DNA of 64,000 nt, taken from assembly GCA_020137815.1 (NCBI GenBank), contig CM035354.1, positions 3,321,342 through 3,385,341 of the forward strand, given 5' to 3'. The translations under genes were made by a program, and so were the position numbers. The notes below the pieces were generated by a model. The model was not told the origin of the DNA and ran no database searches. It worked only from the letters and a program-made list of their open reading frames with translations. This stretch comes from Hormiphora californensis (taxonomy: Eukaryota > Ctenophora > Tentaculata > Cydippida > Pleurobrachiidae). Below, piece by piece: positions 48,579-60,400 of the stretch (position 1 is its first letter; the number at the start of each line of letters is the position of its first letter).

Positions 48579-51500
48579 ATGTTTTTTCTTGGACTCCTCC
48601 TTTCACTATTTCATCAGACGACCGAACAGAGGGTCAATAAAACCCAAACTGTAACGCCAGTAATCTTAGTACCAGGTAGGTTGTTTGTGTATCATGATGG
48701 CTAACCCTCTCCCCAAATCACGAATGATGTTGATAATATTTGTCTGCCTTTGAATCACGCGACAACATATAATGATCCCCTACCCACAGGTATCTGTGGA
48801 AGTCAGGTTGATGGGTGGTATAAAAAGACTGTGACGCCCCACGTTTACTGTACTAAGGACAGTAAAACTTGGACAACACTATGGTTGTGCCTTGAGTGTA
48901 TGCTGCCTGCTGTTATCAACTGTTGGGTGGACACCTTCAAGTTAAACACTACTGATATTCATAACCTGAAGAACACGAATGGTGTTCAAACTAAAGTTAA
49001 CGATTTTGGGTATACCAATGGAATTGGGTATCTTGATAAGGTAAGCTTGGTATTTATTGCACTATAATAAGACTTTCTCATTTCGGTCCGAGTCTACCAT
49101 CTAGGTACAATCTTGATTTCAAGTCTGAAATCAATCACTATATCTCACTATCAATCTTAGAATCGGTTCGTTGTACAATTTGAGAAGATGATTTTGGGAT
49201 TGGAGACCCGGCTTGGTATGAAACGGGGTATCAATATCCGGGGAGCACCCTACGATTACAGGTAACGAATCTAGACCTTTCGATTCTGCCACATTGATCT
49301 CTGTCAACATCATTCCTTCTTGCTAGTAAGCAGTTAGTTTCATTCTTCCCCCTCCCCACCCGGCATTTTCCTCTGTCATCACGCCCGGAGGATTACAACA
49401 TAACAACTCCCCAGGTATTCTCCTAACACCAAGGTAGGGAAGCAGTACATGATTCGACTGAAGTTCCTGGTTGAGGAGACTTATGAGCTGAATGATAACA
49501 CACCTGTAATGATAGTGGCACATTCCATGGGCAACCCTTACATGGTTAACTTCCTCGCCTCTATGGATCAGGTACTGCGATGTTGGATGTTGTTCCTAAG
49601 CTAAGATATTGTATCATTGCATGGTAACCAAGATATTAGTTGCCTTGGAACAGGAACTGTTTACTGTATCAAGGTGTTATAGGCCGTAGGGTATTGTTGA
49701 GATTCAGATATTGAGTAGTATTGCAGTGGATGACGGAAAAACAACTACTTCTTTAAAGCACAACAACTACTCCTTTCCTTTAGAAATGGAAAGACAAGTT
49801 TATCAAGGGGTATGTATCGTTTGCTGGCGTGTTCGGGGGTGCATCTAAAGCCATCCGATCCATCATGTCAGGTACTACTATAACACAGGATTGTGTCTCA
49901 CAAGTCACATTGAAATACACTACTTTTACACAGGATTGTGTCTCACAAGTCACATTATGATAGAAAGTTACAGGGATTGTCTGTCAGTCTGAGCACTACT
50001 GCACCCTGATATAACTACCTCTTCTAACTCTGCTCAGTATCCTAAGACGTGAGACGTCATTAGTAAGTACAAACAAGCAAAAAAAACAACTATCTCTCTC
50101 CCCAGGTGAGACTGAGGGACTACCAGAGATAATAGTGGACCCACTGACAATGAGAGAGTTTGAGAGAACATCTCCCTCTGTCTACTGGTTGTTCCCTACC
50201 CCCGGTGTCATGAAGGATCTTCCACTGGTGTTCGCTAATGGCAGGTAGATTTATACTTGTTAGAAACAGCACCAGTTTTGTGGCCTAGGGCTATAATTTC
50301 ACACCGCGGGCAAGCAGATAAACCTGCATATTATGAAGCACGTCATTGGGAGAGGCCTCTACTACAGGGTGTGGAGGCCTCTCCTGACGGACCCCCCTTC
50401 TTTTTGCTTTATCTAGAAGCACGCTTATCAAGTTGAGCAGCAGTCAAATTAGGTTACCAATAGCAACCACGTCGTATAATGCAGCTGTATTGCAGCATGA
50501 CATCTGCAGTTGACATTTCAAAGTGTAATTTTACATCCACACAACAAATACAGCTGTGTTATTGAGTCTTCAGTATCATATGGAACTACCCTCCAAAAGA
50601 GTCTGAATCACCTAATTATTAACCCTCTCTCCCTCCGTATCAACCCTCTATCTCCCCCTCTAGGAACTACACAGCATCCCAATACAGACAACTGTTAGAG
50701 GATACCAAGGTTCATAAGGGGGTTGAATTGTACGACTACATCCAGGATGTGCCTTTATTCCTCCCTGATTTGGGGGTTGATGTTTATTGTGTACACGGGA
50801 TAAACCAGACAACGCCTCTACAGTTTAGGTATGTACAGGGTGTTCATATGGGATCTTTACAAGCGTTGAGCTTCACCCAGAAAAAAGTTGACAAAATTAT
50901 CTTATGAAACTTCATACTTGGACTATTCTATACCCTCATTCAAGGTTCCTGGTGTTTCCGGAGCTCTACTACCCCTGGAAGTGTGTTTTTGGCATCAAAA
51001 CTACCAGAAGGAATTTTTTGCTGATGCTGAGACTTTGCTAGAATGTTTTTTGGGTATTTTCTATGTCAATTCCAAAGTTTCATGATGATTGGATATATTT
51101 TATGAACTCAAAATTTCGAAAAAAGTGCCTGGAAAGACTCTAAAATATCAATTTTTGCCGTTTTTGAGCTGTTTTTGGGCCTTTCCAGCCAGTTTATTTT
51201 GAACTTGGTGACTGAACCACACATCCAATCATCATGAAACTTTGGAATTGACATAGAAAATACCCAAAAAACATTCTAGTGAAGTCTCAGCATCAGCAAA
51301 AAATTCCTTCTGGTAGTTTTGATGCCAAAAACACACTTCCAGGGGTAGTAGAGCTCCGGAAACACCAGGAACCTTGAATGAGGGTATAGAATAGTCCAAG
51401 TATGAAGTTTCATAAGATAATTTTGTCAACATTTTTCTGGGTGGAGCCCAACGCTTGTAAAGATCCCATATGAACACCCTGTACCAGGGCGTCTTACGTC

Positions 51501-51947
51501 TACAGTTTAGGTATACTTGTAGAACTGGGGCTCAAGTTTAGGTAATTACCGGGGTGTAGGTCTGTTAGATCGAGTTGACAGTGGGGTAGAAAATCTACTG
51601 TCAACTGTTGTGTAAGGGGTGTGAAACAAGAAATCAGGTGACTACTGCTACCACATAGATATGATGAAATCGTCTTGCTTTACTAACTTTTATCCTCCCC
51701 CACCGCTAGATATAAAGAGGGCTCATTCCCGGACAAGTACCCTACTACAATAACAGGTAACGGTGATGGAACGGTCAACCTGCCCTCTCTACAGCTATGT
51801 AAACAGTTTAAACGCCTCAAACATTACCAAGCAGTATCTGGATTCCTGGCAACCCACCTGGAGATATTACAGCGCGATGACGTCATTGAGTTTCTGTCAG
51901 AGTTGTTGGCAGGGAAACTTGAGGAAGGACAGCAGTTGGATATTTAA
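48579..51947 (+). CDS. PLA2G15: lysosomal phospholipase A2 (LCAT family), copy A
   Basis: Secreted or lysosomal acid phospholipase/transacylase of the LCAT-like alpha/beta-hydrolase family. Eight exons: 48579-48675, 48790-49040, 49161-49261, 49415-49571, 49784-49871, 50106-50244, 50664-50828 and 51710-51947, all GT-AG and in frame. The signal peptide is FFLGLLLSLFHQTTEQR. Family landmarks: VILVPGICGSQ, LWLCLECMLPAVINCWVD, IRGAPYDYR, nucleophile in VAHSMGN, catalytic Asp in GNGDGTVN and catalytic His in ATHLEIL. A palindromic element (50835-51484) occupies the last intron. Tandem duplicate of the gene at 52275-55272. Confidence 0.93.
50835..51484. mobile_element. 650 bp palindromic element, TA-flanked, CAGGGTGTTCAT termini
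   Basis: Arms of about 300 bp (50835-51140 and 51180-51484) are nearly perfect reverse complements, so the same 65-residue chance frame (LSYETSYLDYSIPSFK...) appears on both strands. Termini CAGGGTGTTCATATGGG are flanked by TA, fitting a Tc1/mariner-type non-autonomous element. It is inserted seven bases after a donor splice site in the last intron of PLA2G15 copy A. A second TCTACAGTTTAGGTAT stands just right of the element at 51497-51512. Confidence 0.85.
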
Positions 51948-52274
51948 TTAAACTTGTAATTGGGTGTAATTAGGACACCAGTAATTGGGTGATTTGACTT
52001 TTTTGAGATTGTTTTCAATTTCAGTGACCGTTTTTTGTATGTTTCAGTTGATTTCTTGTGTTGTGTTTTTTCGTGTAACCCGTGCAGTAAGATTATTATT
52101 CTCCGTTGCAGTGTTTTTAAATGATTTCTATTATTTGTACTTCCAGTTCTGATGATTGCAAAAGAAAATTTTGATTCTCCCGTTTTACAATTGTGATGAC
52201 TATTATTGAAATGTTCTAGTCTCTTTTCCGTTTCTTATCACACCTGAATTATACCCCTCCCTTAGCATGTGACA

Positions 52275-55272
52275 ATGTTTCTCTCCTTCCTTCTCCTTCT
52301 CTCTCGGGGGGTATCAGGCCAGCAGCAGTATCTGAATGATGAGGTATACCAACAGTCACACCAACAACAACAACAATCAGGGGATATCGGGGATGTTGAC
52401 CCTGTTGTTATAGTCCCAGGTGCGAGTGTTGATTAATCTAATTTAGTGTGCAAATTTTCCAGCGTTCCTTTTTGCTGAAAAGGTTTGCTGTAACAAGTTG
52501 CATTGCCTTTTCATATAATCAGTAGTTTGCATCTTATGTGTGTAACGACTCACGTAACTTTCAATATCCGGGTGTTGTTACTCAGCCGCAACTTCTCCCA
52601 TGAACACCATCCTGCAGAGCTGCCTCCCGTCTCAATACCAAGTTTTATCTGCATTCATATCGAATGAACAGTTACCACACAGTCTCTCAGATTTGCTGAA
52701 AATTTCAAAACTCTCATTTTAGTTCCTAGACGACCCACAAACCTCCCAACACCCTGCGTCCTGCGACCCCTCCCTGACACCAAATCTCCACCCTACTTAC
52801 CTCTCCATTATTTCAGGTATATTTGGTAGTCAGCTGGATGCAAAGTGGAACAAGACAGAATCACCACATTATTGGTGTTACAAACAGAACCCAACCTTTA
52901 CAACTCTCTGGCTGTGTTTCGAGTGTATGGTGCCCAAGGTAATACACATAATGTAGACCTGAACACAATTCACTAGATTTATCTATAACTGGAGGTGGCG
53001 GCCAAAATCGTCCTGAATATGAATACTGTAATAAATTAAATATAAAATGAGTCTATTACCCCACTTGATATAGCTGCTATAACTTCCGGAAAATATGGAT
53101 CAGTCTAGTGAATTAGGCCTCTAGTCAACATCTCCTTCTCTCCAGGTGATTGATTGCTGGGTGGACAACATGCTACTGAACTATACTGGTGGGACCTTTG
53201 TTAACAGAGACGGAGTTGAATCACAAACTAACGACTTCGGAGGTCCGACTAATACACACATTTGTGATTTTATCTGTCTGCAAAGTTGTTTTTAGACCTA
53301 ATGATCGGTAGTATCGGGATCATCCACTCTCTACCTGATCACCTGATAATCACCTGTTAATCACCCTCTAAAACACCCACAGGTACCGGCGGAGTGGAGT
53401 GTATAGATAAAAACTGCTACTACCCGTATTTCAAGGCTATGATAGATGGAATAACAGCCATACCGGGATATGTAAAGGGAGTGAACCTACGAGCCGCTCC
53501 TTATGACTTCCGGTTAGTGTTTCAACTGTATAATGAAAGAGATGATCATATTTCGGCATATTTCGGCAAAATTCTGACGATTCAGCCGGAATCTCTATGT
53601 ATATAGGGTTGGAACGAAATTAACCGTCCCCGTCCCCGGCCCTCAACTTCACATGTAGTTCATTTCATATGAATTTAATATCAACATTAACCAATGCAAC
53701 GTTGCCCTGCACGCAGGTACGGTGCTAATTCTCCAGTCGGTAAGAAACTAATTGCTGATCTGAAGGAGATGATAGAAGATACGTATGAGAAAACCGGGGA
53801 TAAGAAAGTCACCCTTATAGCACACAGGTAATAAGGTGAAAGTATGCTTTGGTAATTCTGTAGCTTCATGGCCATTTTTATCACATTTCCCCATTTTTAT
53901 TTGTTTTCTGTAATTCTACGCCTCTCGTGACTGGCCCCTGGCGAGTGGCAGTCGTGTTTTGGGCTGTCGCGTGATACCAATTCCAAACTCTAGCTTTCTC
54001 TTTTTACTCTCCCCCTCCACTCTATCTCCTTATTCCTCTCCCCTTCACTGTCTGGCCCTGGCATATCTTTAGCCAACTCCCCTAAACACCCCGACATATA
54101 ACAATATTATTATATCCACATATAACAATATTAGTATATCCACTTCTCTCAGCATGGGCAACCTCTACCTCATAGAGTTCTTCAAATCGGTCCCTGGCTC
54201 TTGGAAGAAGAAGTACATCAAACGGTATGTGGCCATATCGGGTGTGTTTGGAGGATCAGTAAAGTCCATCAGGGCCCTTGTCTCTGGGGAGATAGAGAGC
54301 ATTCCCAGGGTACTAGTTGATGCTAATTCTGTAAGAGCCTTCCAGAGAACCTTCCAAAGTATTTACTGGCTCCTGCCTAGGAAAGAGGTAATTGTGATAA
54401 CTGATAACCTGTGTTACATATCTCTATTTACTGGGTTTTACTATCGTATCTTCCCATTTCTTTCTTTCTCTTTCTCAGTCGAGCTAGGCAATCTCTATCT
54501 TCCTCTCTCCCAGGTGTTCTCAAAAGATGAAATTCTGGTTTACACCCCCGATAGAAATTACACCGCACATCAGTTTAGCGATCTACTAACCGATGCCAAG
54601 TACGGATATAATACATTTTAGTGTTCAATGTACACATGTACACTCTATGTACATTGTAGTGTTCATTTCCAACGTTTTCCCGTGTTACTGCTGATTGTAT
54701 TAATATTTATTTTAATTCAATGTTTCCTCAGATTCCCTCTCGGGTCGGATATTCTGAAGACCCTGGAAGGTATGGACAAGTTCGTTGATCCCGGTGTTGA
54801 TGTCTACTGTATCCATGGTTCTGATATACCAACTGCTGCACAATTCAGGTACTGAGTTGAGAGTTGTCCCTGTATTAGTTGAAATATAACGATCGTCCTC
54901 TCTAGCTCCCCCCCCTCCCCCAATTATGGCAAATTCGTCGCCAACTGTAGTCTGAATATCATTTCCCCAGCTACACATCTACAGGTTTTATTGCTAATTC
55001 CCCCCTTCTCCTTCACCAGGTGGAAAGCTGGTTATTTCCCCGACTACCAGCCAGAACAGATAGACGGACCAGGAGACGGGACAGTCAACCAACCCAGTCT
55101 AGAGTTATGCAAACAGTTTAAACGGTTGAAGGCGTACCGTGTTTACCAGGGTATCAAGGAGGGAGAACACATGCAAATTCTGTTGAACCCTAAAGTTATT
55201 GAATATGTAAAGGACATCCTAAATACAACCAGCCCTCATCATAAGAGTGGAGATGAAATGTTGCATTTTTAG
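52275..55272 (+). CDS. PLA2G15: lysosomal phospholipase A2 (LCAT family), copy B
   Basis: Paralogue of copy A with nine exons: 52275-52419, 52817-52938, 53145-53242, 53383-53512, 53717-53827, 54153-54387, 54514-54599, 54732-54848 and 55020-55272. The signal peptide FLSFLLLLSRGVSG is followed by a Gln-rich linker (QQQYLNDEVYQQSHQQQQQ) absent from copy A. Catalytic residues are present: Ser in IAHSMGN (split across an intron within the Ser codon), Asp in GPGDGTVN and His in EHMQIL. LWLCFECMVPKVIDCWVDN and LRAAPYDFR match the family. One donor is GTCCGA, which is unusual. Both copies look functional. Confidence 0.93.
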
Positions 55273-55721
55273 ATCAAGGAGACTGGGAGAGTTATTGAGA
55301 GTTACCTATTATTTATATCAGAGGACAGAGGCACCAGTGATAAAAGCACCAGTAAAAATGGCACCATTTTATTATTGTTAATTGCAGTGTGTTAGTACCC
55401 GATTACCCCATCCGATCTACACACTAGACAACAAAATAAAGAGTACAATCTAACACAGAGTGAGGGAGATTTGTTTATAACGAATTGTTTTTCTGTAAAC
55501 TACGGGGTTTTTGGTTATTTGTTAGGGCTGTTTGTTATGATTTTTGGCAGTGTGTTTATTTAACCAGATTTGTATAATTATGAGGCAGTTATTTCGGAAT
55601 TTTATTATCAACTAGACCAGTAATTTCTTAACAGTTGCAGTAAATTGTCGTGTCATTTTGAATCCCGGAGCTATAGTTTACCAATGTATGTACCTCCCTC
55701 TAACATATATCCCTACACAGA
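55273..55721. other. intergenic, 3' flank of PLA2G15 copy B
   Basis: AT-rich with a possible polyadenylation signal (AATAAA near 55434). It probably also holds the MRRF promoter. Confidence 0.4.
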
Positions 55722-56938
55722 ATGAGATCTGTTCTGAGGAGCCTCGGGTCGAGATGTACCACTTTGTGTACCACTGTACCTCCCATGCCATCGATCCAGG
55801 TACCCCTGGTGGTACAAGTACGGGGGAAGAAACAGAAGAGAGCGGACAAGTTTTACACCATGGACACCCAGCTCAAAATTGGACTTCAGAATAATCCTTA
55901 TCCTGATATTATAGACATACAGCAGGTATGAGATGACTTATTGAGACTGTCTCTTGTGTAGAAGAAAATGATTTAACTGCCAATTCGGGTACAGTTGGAA
56001 CAAGGACGGGTGCCTCAGCTGAATTTCTACTTTCTAGGTTATCTGATCCTCTATTCTTTCTATCACAAACTTCATTTTCAGAGCAATAACGAGATGAGAG
56101 GGTACATGAACAACCTTCAAAACAGACTGTCTCTGGTGCGAATCCACACGAACCCAGCAGTCCTCGCTCAAATACAAATCAGAGTGGGCGTGGAATATCT
56201 TGTGGTAAGACGCGCATTCTCGTGCGTAATAAAAGCACAGCGGGTTGGTAGTCGCGGGATCTTGTGACTTGTTTGAGGAGTCCTTGGTCGCCCCATTTCT
56301 TGTTGACATGTTTGAGTTTCACGGCGGACTCTGGGTGAACCACAGTTCCCTATCACACTATCAGTGATAGTCTATTACTCTCTATCAGGTGACGGAGATA
56401 TGTGATGTGGAGGTGAAACCTAACAAGCCTGTTATATTGGACTGTAGTTTGTATCCAGAATATCTTGATGATGTTGCAGAGGCGATCAAACAAGGTAATT
56501 AAGATGGGATAGTAACTGACATGATATTGTTATTACATACTTGTAGTTTTTAAATTTTAGTCTAGTTATCGGTTATACATATACCAAAAGTAGATAATCA
56601 AATACCCTCCTCCTGCAGGATCACCCTACCAAGTACACCCCCATGGCAGTAACGGCCTCAAGCTGACCCCTCCCACTCTATCCCCTGCCCTGAAGAAACA
56701 ACTGACATCCCAAGTTAAGGCCATGCTTCACGAGACGGAAAAAGATCTGTGGTCCGTCCGGAAGGACGTCCAAGAAGCTCTAAAAGTGTCCAGAATAGAA
56801 CCAATGTTTAAAAAGAGTATTGCGAAGGGCTGTTTGGATTTGTGCTTCTTTTATAAGGAAGTTGCGAGGCGGATGGTGAAAAAGAAGCAACAAGAGTTAG
56901 TTGCTGAGTTTGAGAAACAGAAACACGGCTCAGGATGA
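55722..56938 (+). CDS. MRRF: mitochondrial ribosome recycling factor
   Basis: Splits post-termination mitoribosomes together with EF-G2. Four exons: 55722-55925, 56082-56204, 56389-56494 and 56619-56938, with in-frame GT-AG junctions, about 250 residues. The N-terminus MRSVLRSLGSRCTT is Arg/Ser-rich without acidic residues, as expected for a mitochondrial presequence, followed by a basic stretch (RGKKQKRADKFY). The RRF fold is visible as the domain I helix (NNEMRGYMNNLQNRL), the beta domain (VTEICDVEVKPNKPVILDC and YPEYLDDVAEAIKQG) and the C-terminal helical bundle (LKKQLTSQVKAMLHETEKD, then VRKDVQEALK). Overall similarity to vertebrate MRRF is moderate. Confidence 0.85.
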
Positions 56939-57499
56939 TAAGACAATGACATTTCCATGTCAGTATCATAACAGCTGCCCTTACTTACAAATGTAACCTA
57001 TGATACTGACATAGGAACTACTGGCAGCAGGTCGTATTTGGTGGCCCAAGGTAGAATGAACAATTGGTTTGGTTTATGTGTATGGTTGGTGTAGTTCCTG
57101 TGCCGACTCTAACTTATTTTTTATTTTTTATTTTATTTTTTTTTAAAAAATTCTTATTCATCGGAATTCATCTGTCTACCTTGTTCATATAAACCACCTA
57201 TCCGGCGGCGCCAGACCTCGTTTTGATAATGATTCCCAACCAACAGTGCCGTGGTCGGATCGGGTCGGCACCTCCAAGATCTTGGAGCAGTTTTGCAGAC
57301 ACACACTACTGTCAGCAGTAAAGTAGGTTGCCGCGCCAACTCCTTGGTCCTTTCCTCACAACACAGTCTTCGCGCGCTACATTCCTGTAGTTTCAAACAC
57401 ACTCACGACAAGGGATATAAACAGAACGTGATACGAATTTAAGTTGCTCGGAAATTACTATCACACATAGACCCTCTCTTGTGATATGATGTCTCTGAA
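56939..57499. other. intergenic between convergent MRRF and the disordered-protein gene
   Basis: Contains an A/T homopolymer stretch (57120-57150) and the third copy of the GC-rich dispersed repeat. Confidence 0.4.
57195..57280 (+). repeat. short dispersed GC-rich repeat, diverged copy 3
   Basis: Begins CCGGCGGCGCCAGACC, then TTTTGAT and CAACAGTGCCG, matching the order of 47662-47720. The right terminal palindrome is degraded. Confidence 0.55.
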
Positions 57500-60400
57500 T
57501 CAGTGTCTGTTTCGGTGTTGGCGATGGGAATCGAAGGTGCCAATGGGGTTATGGGAGTCGTATGTCCCTGCATTTAGAGATGACAGAGATGCTGACCGGG
57601 ATGATTTGGTCAGTTGGCCGGCCCGGGGTTGGTCTTTAGCGCTCCTTCGCCTGCCCCTGTCGGTTGGTACACGGGAGGAGGAGTCTCTTCTGCTGGAACC
57701 GGCGTTTAGGGATGCCATACTGCTTGCTCTGTGAACTGCCGGGAGAGAGGAATGTTAGAGCTACGGTAGAGGAATGTTAGAGTTTTAATTTGAAACACAA
57801 TTAGCTATAGCACTGGCCACTGCCCCTACTTGAACACTATGTATTATATCCCCACGCCCCCATTTCACTCACTCTGTGGCTTCTTGTGATAGTCAGGAAA
57901 TCGGGCATCCTTTTTAGGGGCATCACTAACCCTCTGTCCCTCTATAATATCATCTATACCAAGTCCGGTATCCTGCTGTCCGTGATCTTTAAACCAGGGC
58001 TCCACTTTTTTACCCAGGTTTAGATAGGTGAACATCTGGGGGAGAGAGGGGGTGAATATCTTACATGTTACATCTTGGGGAGAGAGGGGGTGAACATCTG
58101 GAGAGGGGGGGGGTGAATATCTGGGAGAGAGCGAGGGGATGAATATCTTACATGTTACAATTATTATTACCTCGGGACGGGTTCGTTTTTCGGGTGAAGC
58201 AAGGAACTGTTGAAGTGATGCTCTTCGTTCATTAAAGACATCCTGACTATTCTTCCTCCGTGGGGCCGGGGGAGGTTTCATCAACTTTTTATACTGCTCA
58301 GCTACACTCTCATCCCGGACATCGGGCTCCCCATCTCGCACTCCCCTTCTCAGTTGACGATCACGTAGTTTCGAGATCTTATCTTCACTCCCAGCACCCT
58401 GAGTGAGAGAGATTAGCTTTGCGTAGTGATTGACATTTAAAACACATCGAAAAAGAGAGAGAGAGATAGCGATAGAAAGACGGAGACAGAGATAGAGAAA
58501 TAACATCTCTAACCTGTTGTTGAGGAGTTTGGCTTTGTTGTTGCATTGCTACAAGAGCCTTCATGTACTGAACAAGGACATTAGGGTCAACTGCCTCCAA
58601 TCCCGGAATATCTGCACCCAGTGTTCTCATATACACCTGGAAGGGGGGGGGGTAATGGGAAACACAGACAAAACAGTTTTCAAACACCGGGAACCTAACA
58701 ACTATTTTGTTAATCAAGTTTGACTACTGACCTCATTTCGAGATGGCGTTCTCTCGACAGAGGCACGTGTAGAGTCAGTAGATGATCGTCGTCTTCTCTC
58801 CTCTCGTCTCTCCTTCCCCTTTTCAGTCCTCTCAACCCTACTACTACGACGCCTCTCGTCCTTTCTTCTCTCCTCATCCCGCCTTCTTTCTTCCTCCCTC
58901 CTGTTCTCTTCTTCCCGCCGTCTCTCCTCTTCCCGCCTCTCCATCTGTTTCCTTCTCTCTTCCTCCTGGAATCGCTTGTCCTCTAATTCTCGTCTTTTCT
59001 CCTGCTCTCGGATTCTCTCTAACAGAAGATCTGTCTTCTTTCTATCTTCCTCCCTTCTTTTCTCCTCCTCTTTCCGCTCATCTCTTTCTCGTTTCCTCTC
59101 GTGTCTATCCCCCTTCAGCCGGGCCCTCACTCTCCCACCCCTCTTCTTCTCCCCTCTCTCCTCCTCCTCTCCAGCCATCTTTTTAAACCGCATGTCCCGT
59201 GCTCGGGCCAGGTCCAAAATACTGTCCCTCCTTACCCTTACTTCATTCGACACAATCGTCTTGGGAGGTTCAGGGGAGACTGGAGAGGTCCGTCCCTGGA
59301 CTGCAATACCAAAAGCATCCATTAGATCCGGAGATGATCTCCCCGACTGGTGGACAACCAAACCAGTCGGGGATCCGATCTCGTCCTTAGAGAGTTGCCG
59401 TTGTACCCTCGGACGGGTGGATGGGGCTCCAAATCCAGTTGGAGGGGGTATATTGACCTTTAGATCTGCGGGTAATTCCAACATTTCTGGGGTGAAGGGC
59501 TTCTGTTCCACTCGAACATTAGCAAACATAGATTGATGGTATGTCGGATCATCAGCATCAGACATTTCTTTGGATCGTTTCTTTGATCTGGGCAGTCGAA
59601 TCTTAGGTTTCTTGTTATCTTTCTCCCGTTTTTTCTCAACGACAACTTTTACAGGCGACTCAGCAGATCTGTTCTTTTCTCTCTTCTTTTCTGGGACCAT
59701 TCTAGGCTTAACTTTCTCAGGAACTTCTTTTGGAATATCTCTAATCACCTCCTTGATAGGTTCCGGTGAAGAATTCCTCTTTGCTCTGGAAGGCCTCTGC
59801 TTCCTAACAACTCCCCCTTCCTCAGGATCAGGAATGTTAAGCTGTTCTCTCCTCGCCCTTCTGGCTTCTTGTCTCTCAGCTCGTGCAATGAGTGAGTTCT
59901 TCTTTAGATCACTGTACATGGTCTGGTGCAGTGTGGGCTCTGAAATCTCGTCCCTATCCAACACTGGAGGAGATGCAACCACCTGGACTCCTCCCTGAGG
60001 CTTTCACCTCCTCTCCCAGGCCCGTCCTTGCTCCTTCATCGTAAATTCCAACACCCAGATTCTTGACATGGTTCTTGTCCGTCTGTCCGGAGTAATGGAC
60101 AACCGTCCCAATCGGTCCACTGATCTCCAAAGATGGACGTTTTTCGGGTTTCTTGAATAGCCCCTTTTTCTTTGGTGAGCTTTTCTTCTCTTTAGGTTTC
60201 TTAATTTCAACCGTCTTCTTAGTCTCAACTATCGTCTTCGTTTCCACGACTTTTTTGTTAGGTTTCGGCGATGATTCAGCCGGATACTGACGTACAATCG
60301 ATGCATCAGTGTGAACCCGCTTCTGGGGTACAGAGTAAACAGGATCGGGATCGACAGGTTTAGGTTTCTCAATGACCGGAACCCCAGATGCCAGATTGGT

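Noticed and set aside
50888-51477. Conserved 65-residue protein on both strands
   Set aside because: The two frames are the two arms of one palindromic element, so the identity is not evidence of coding.
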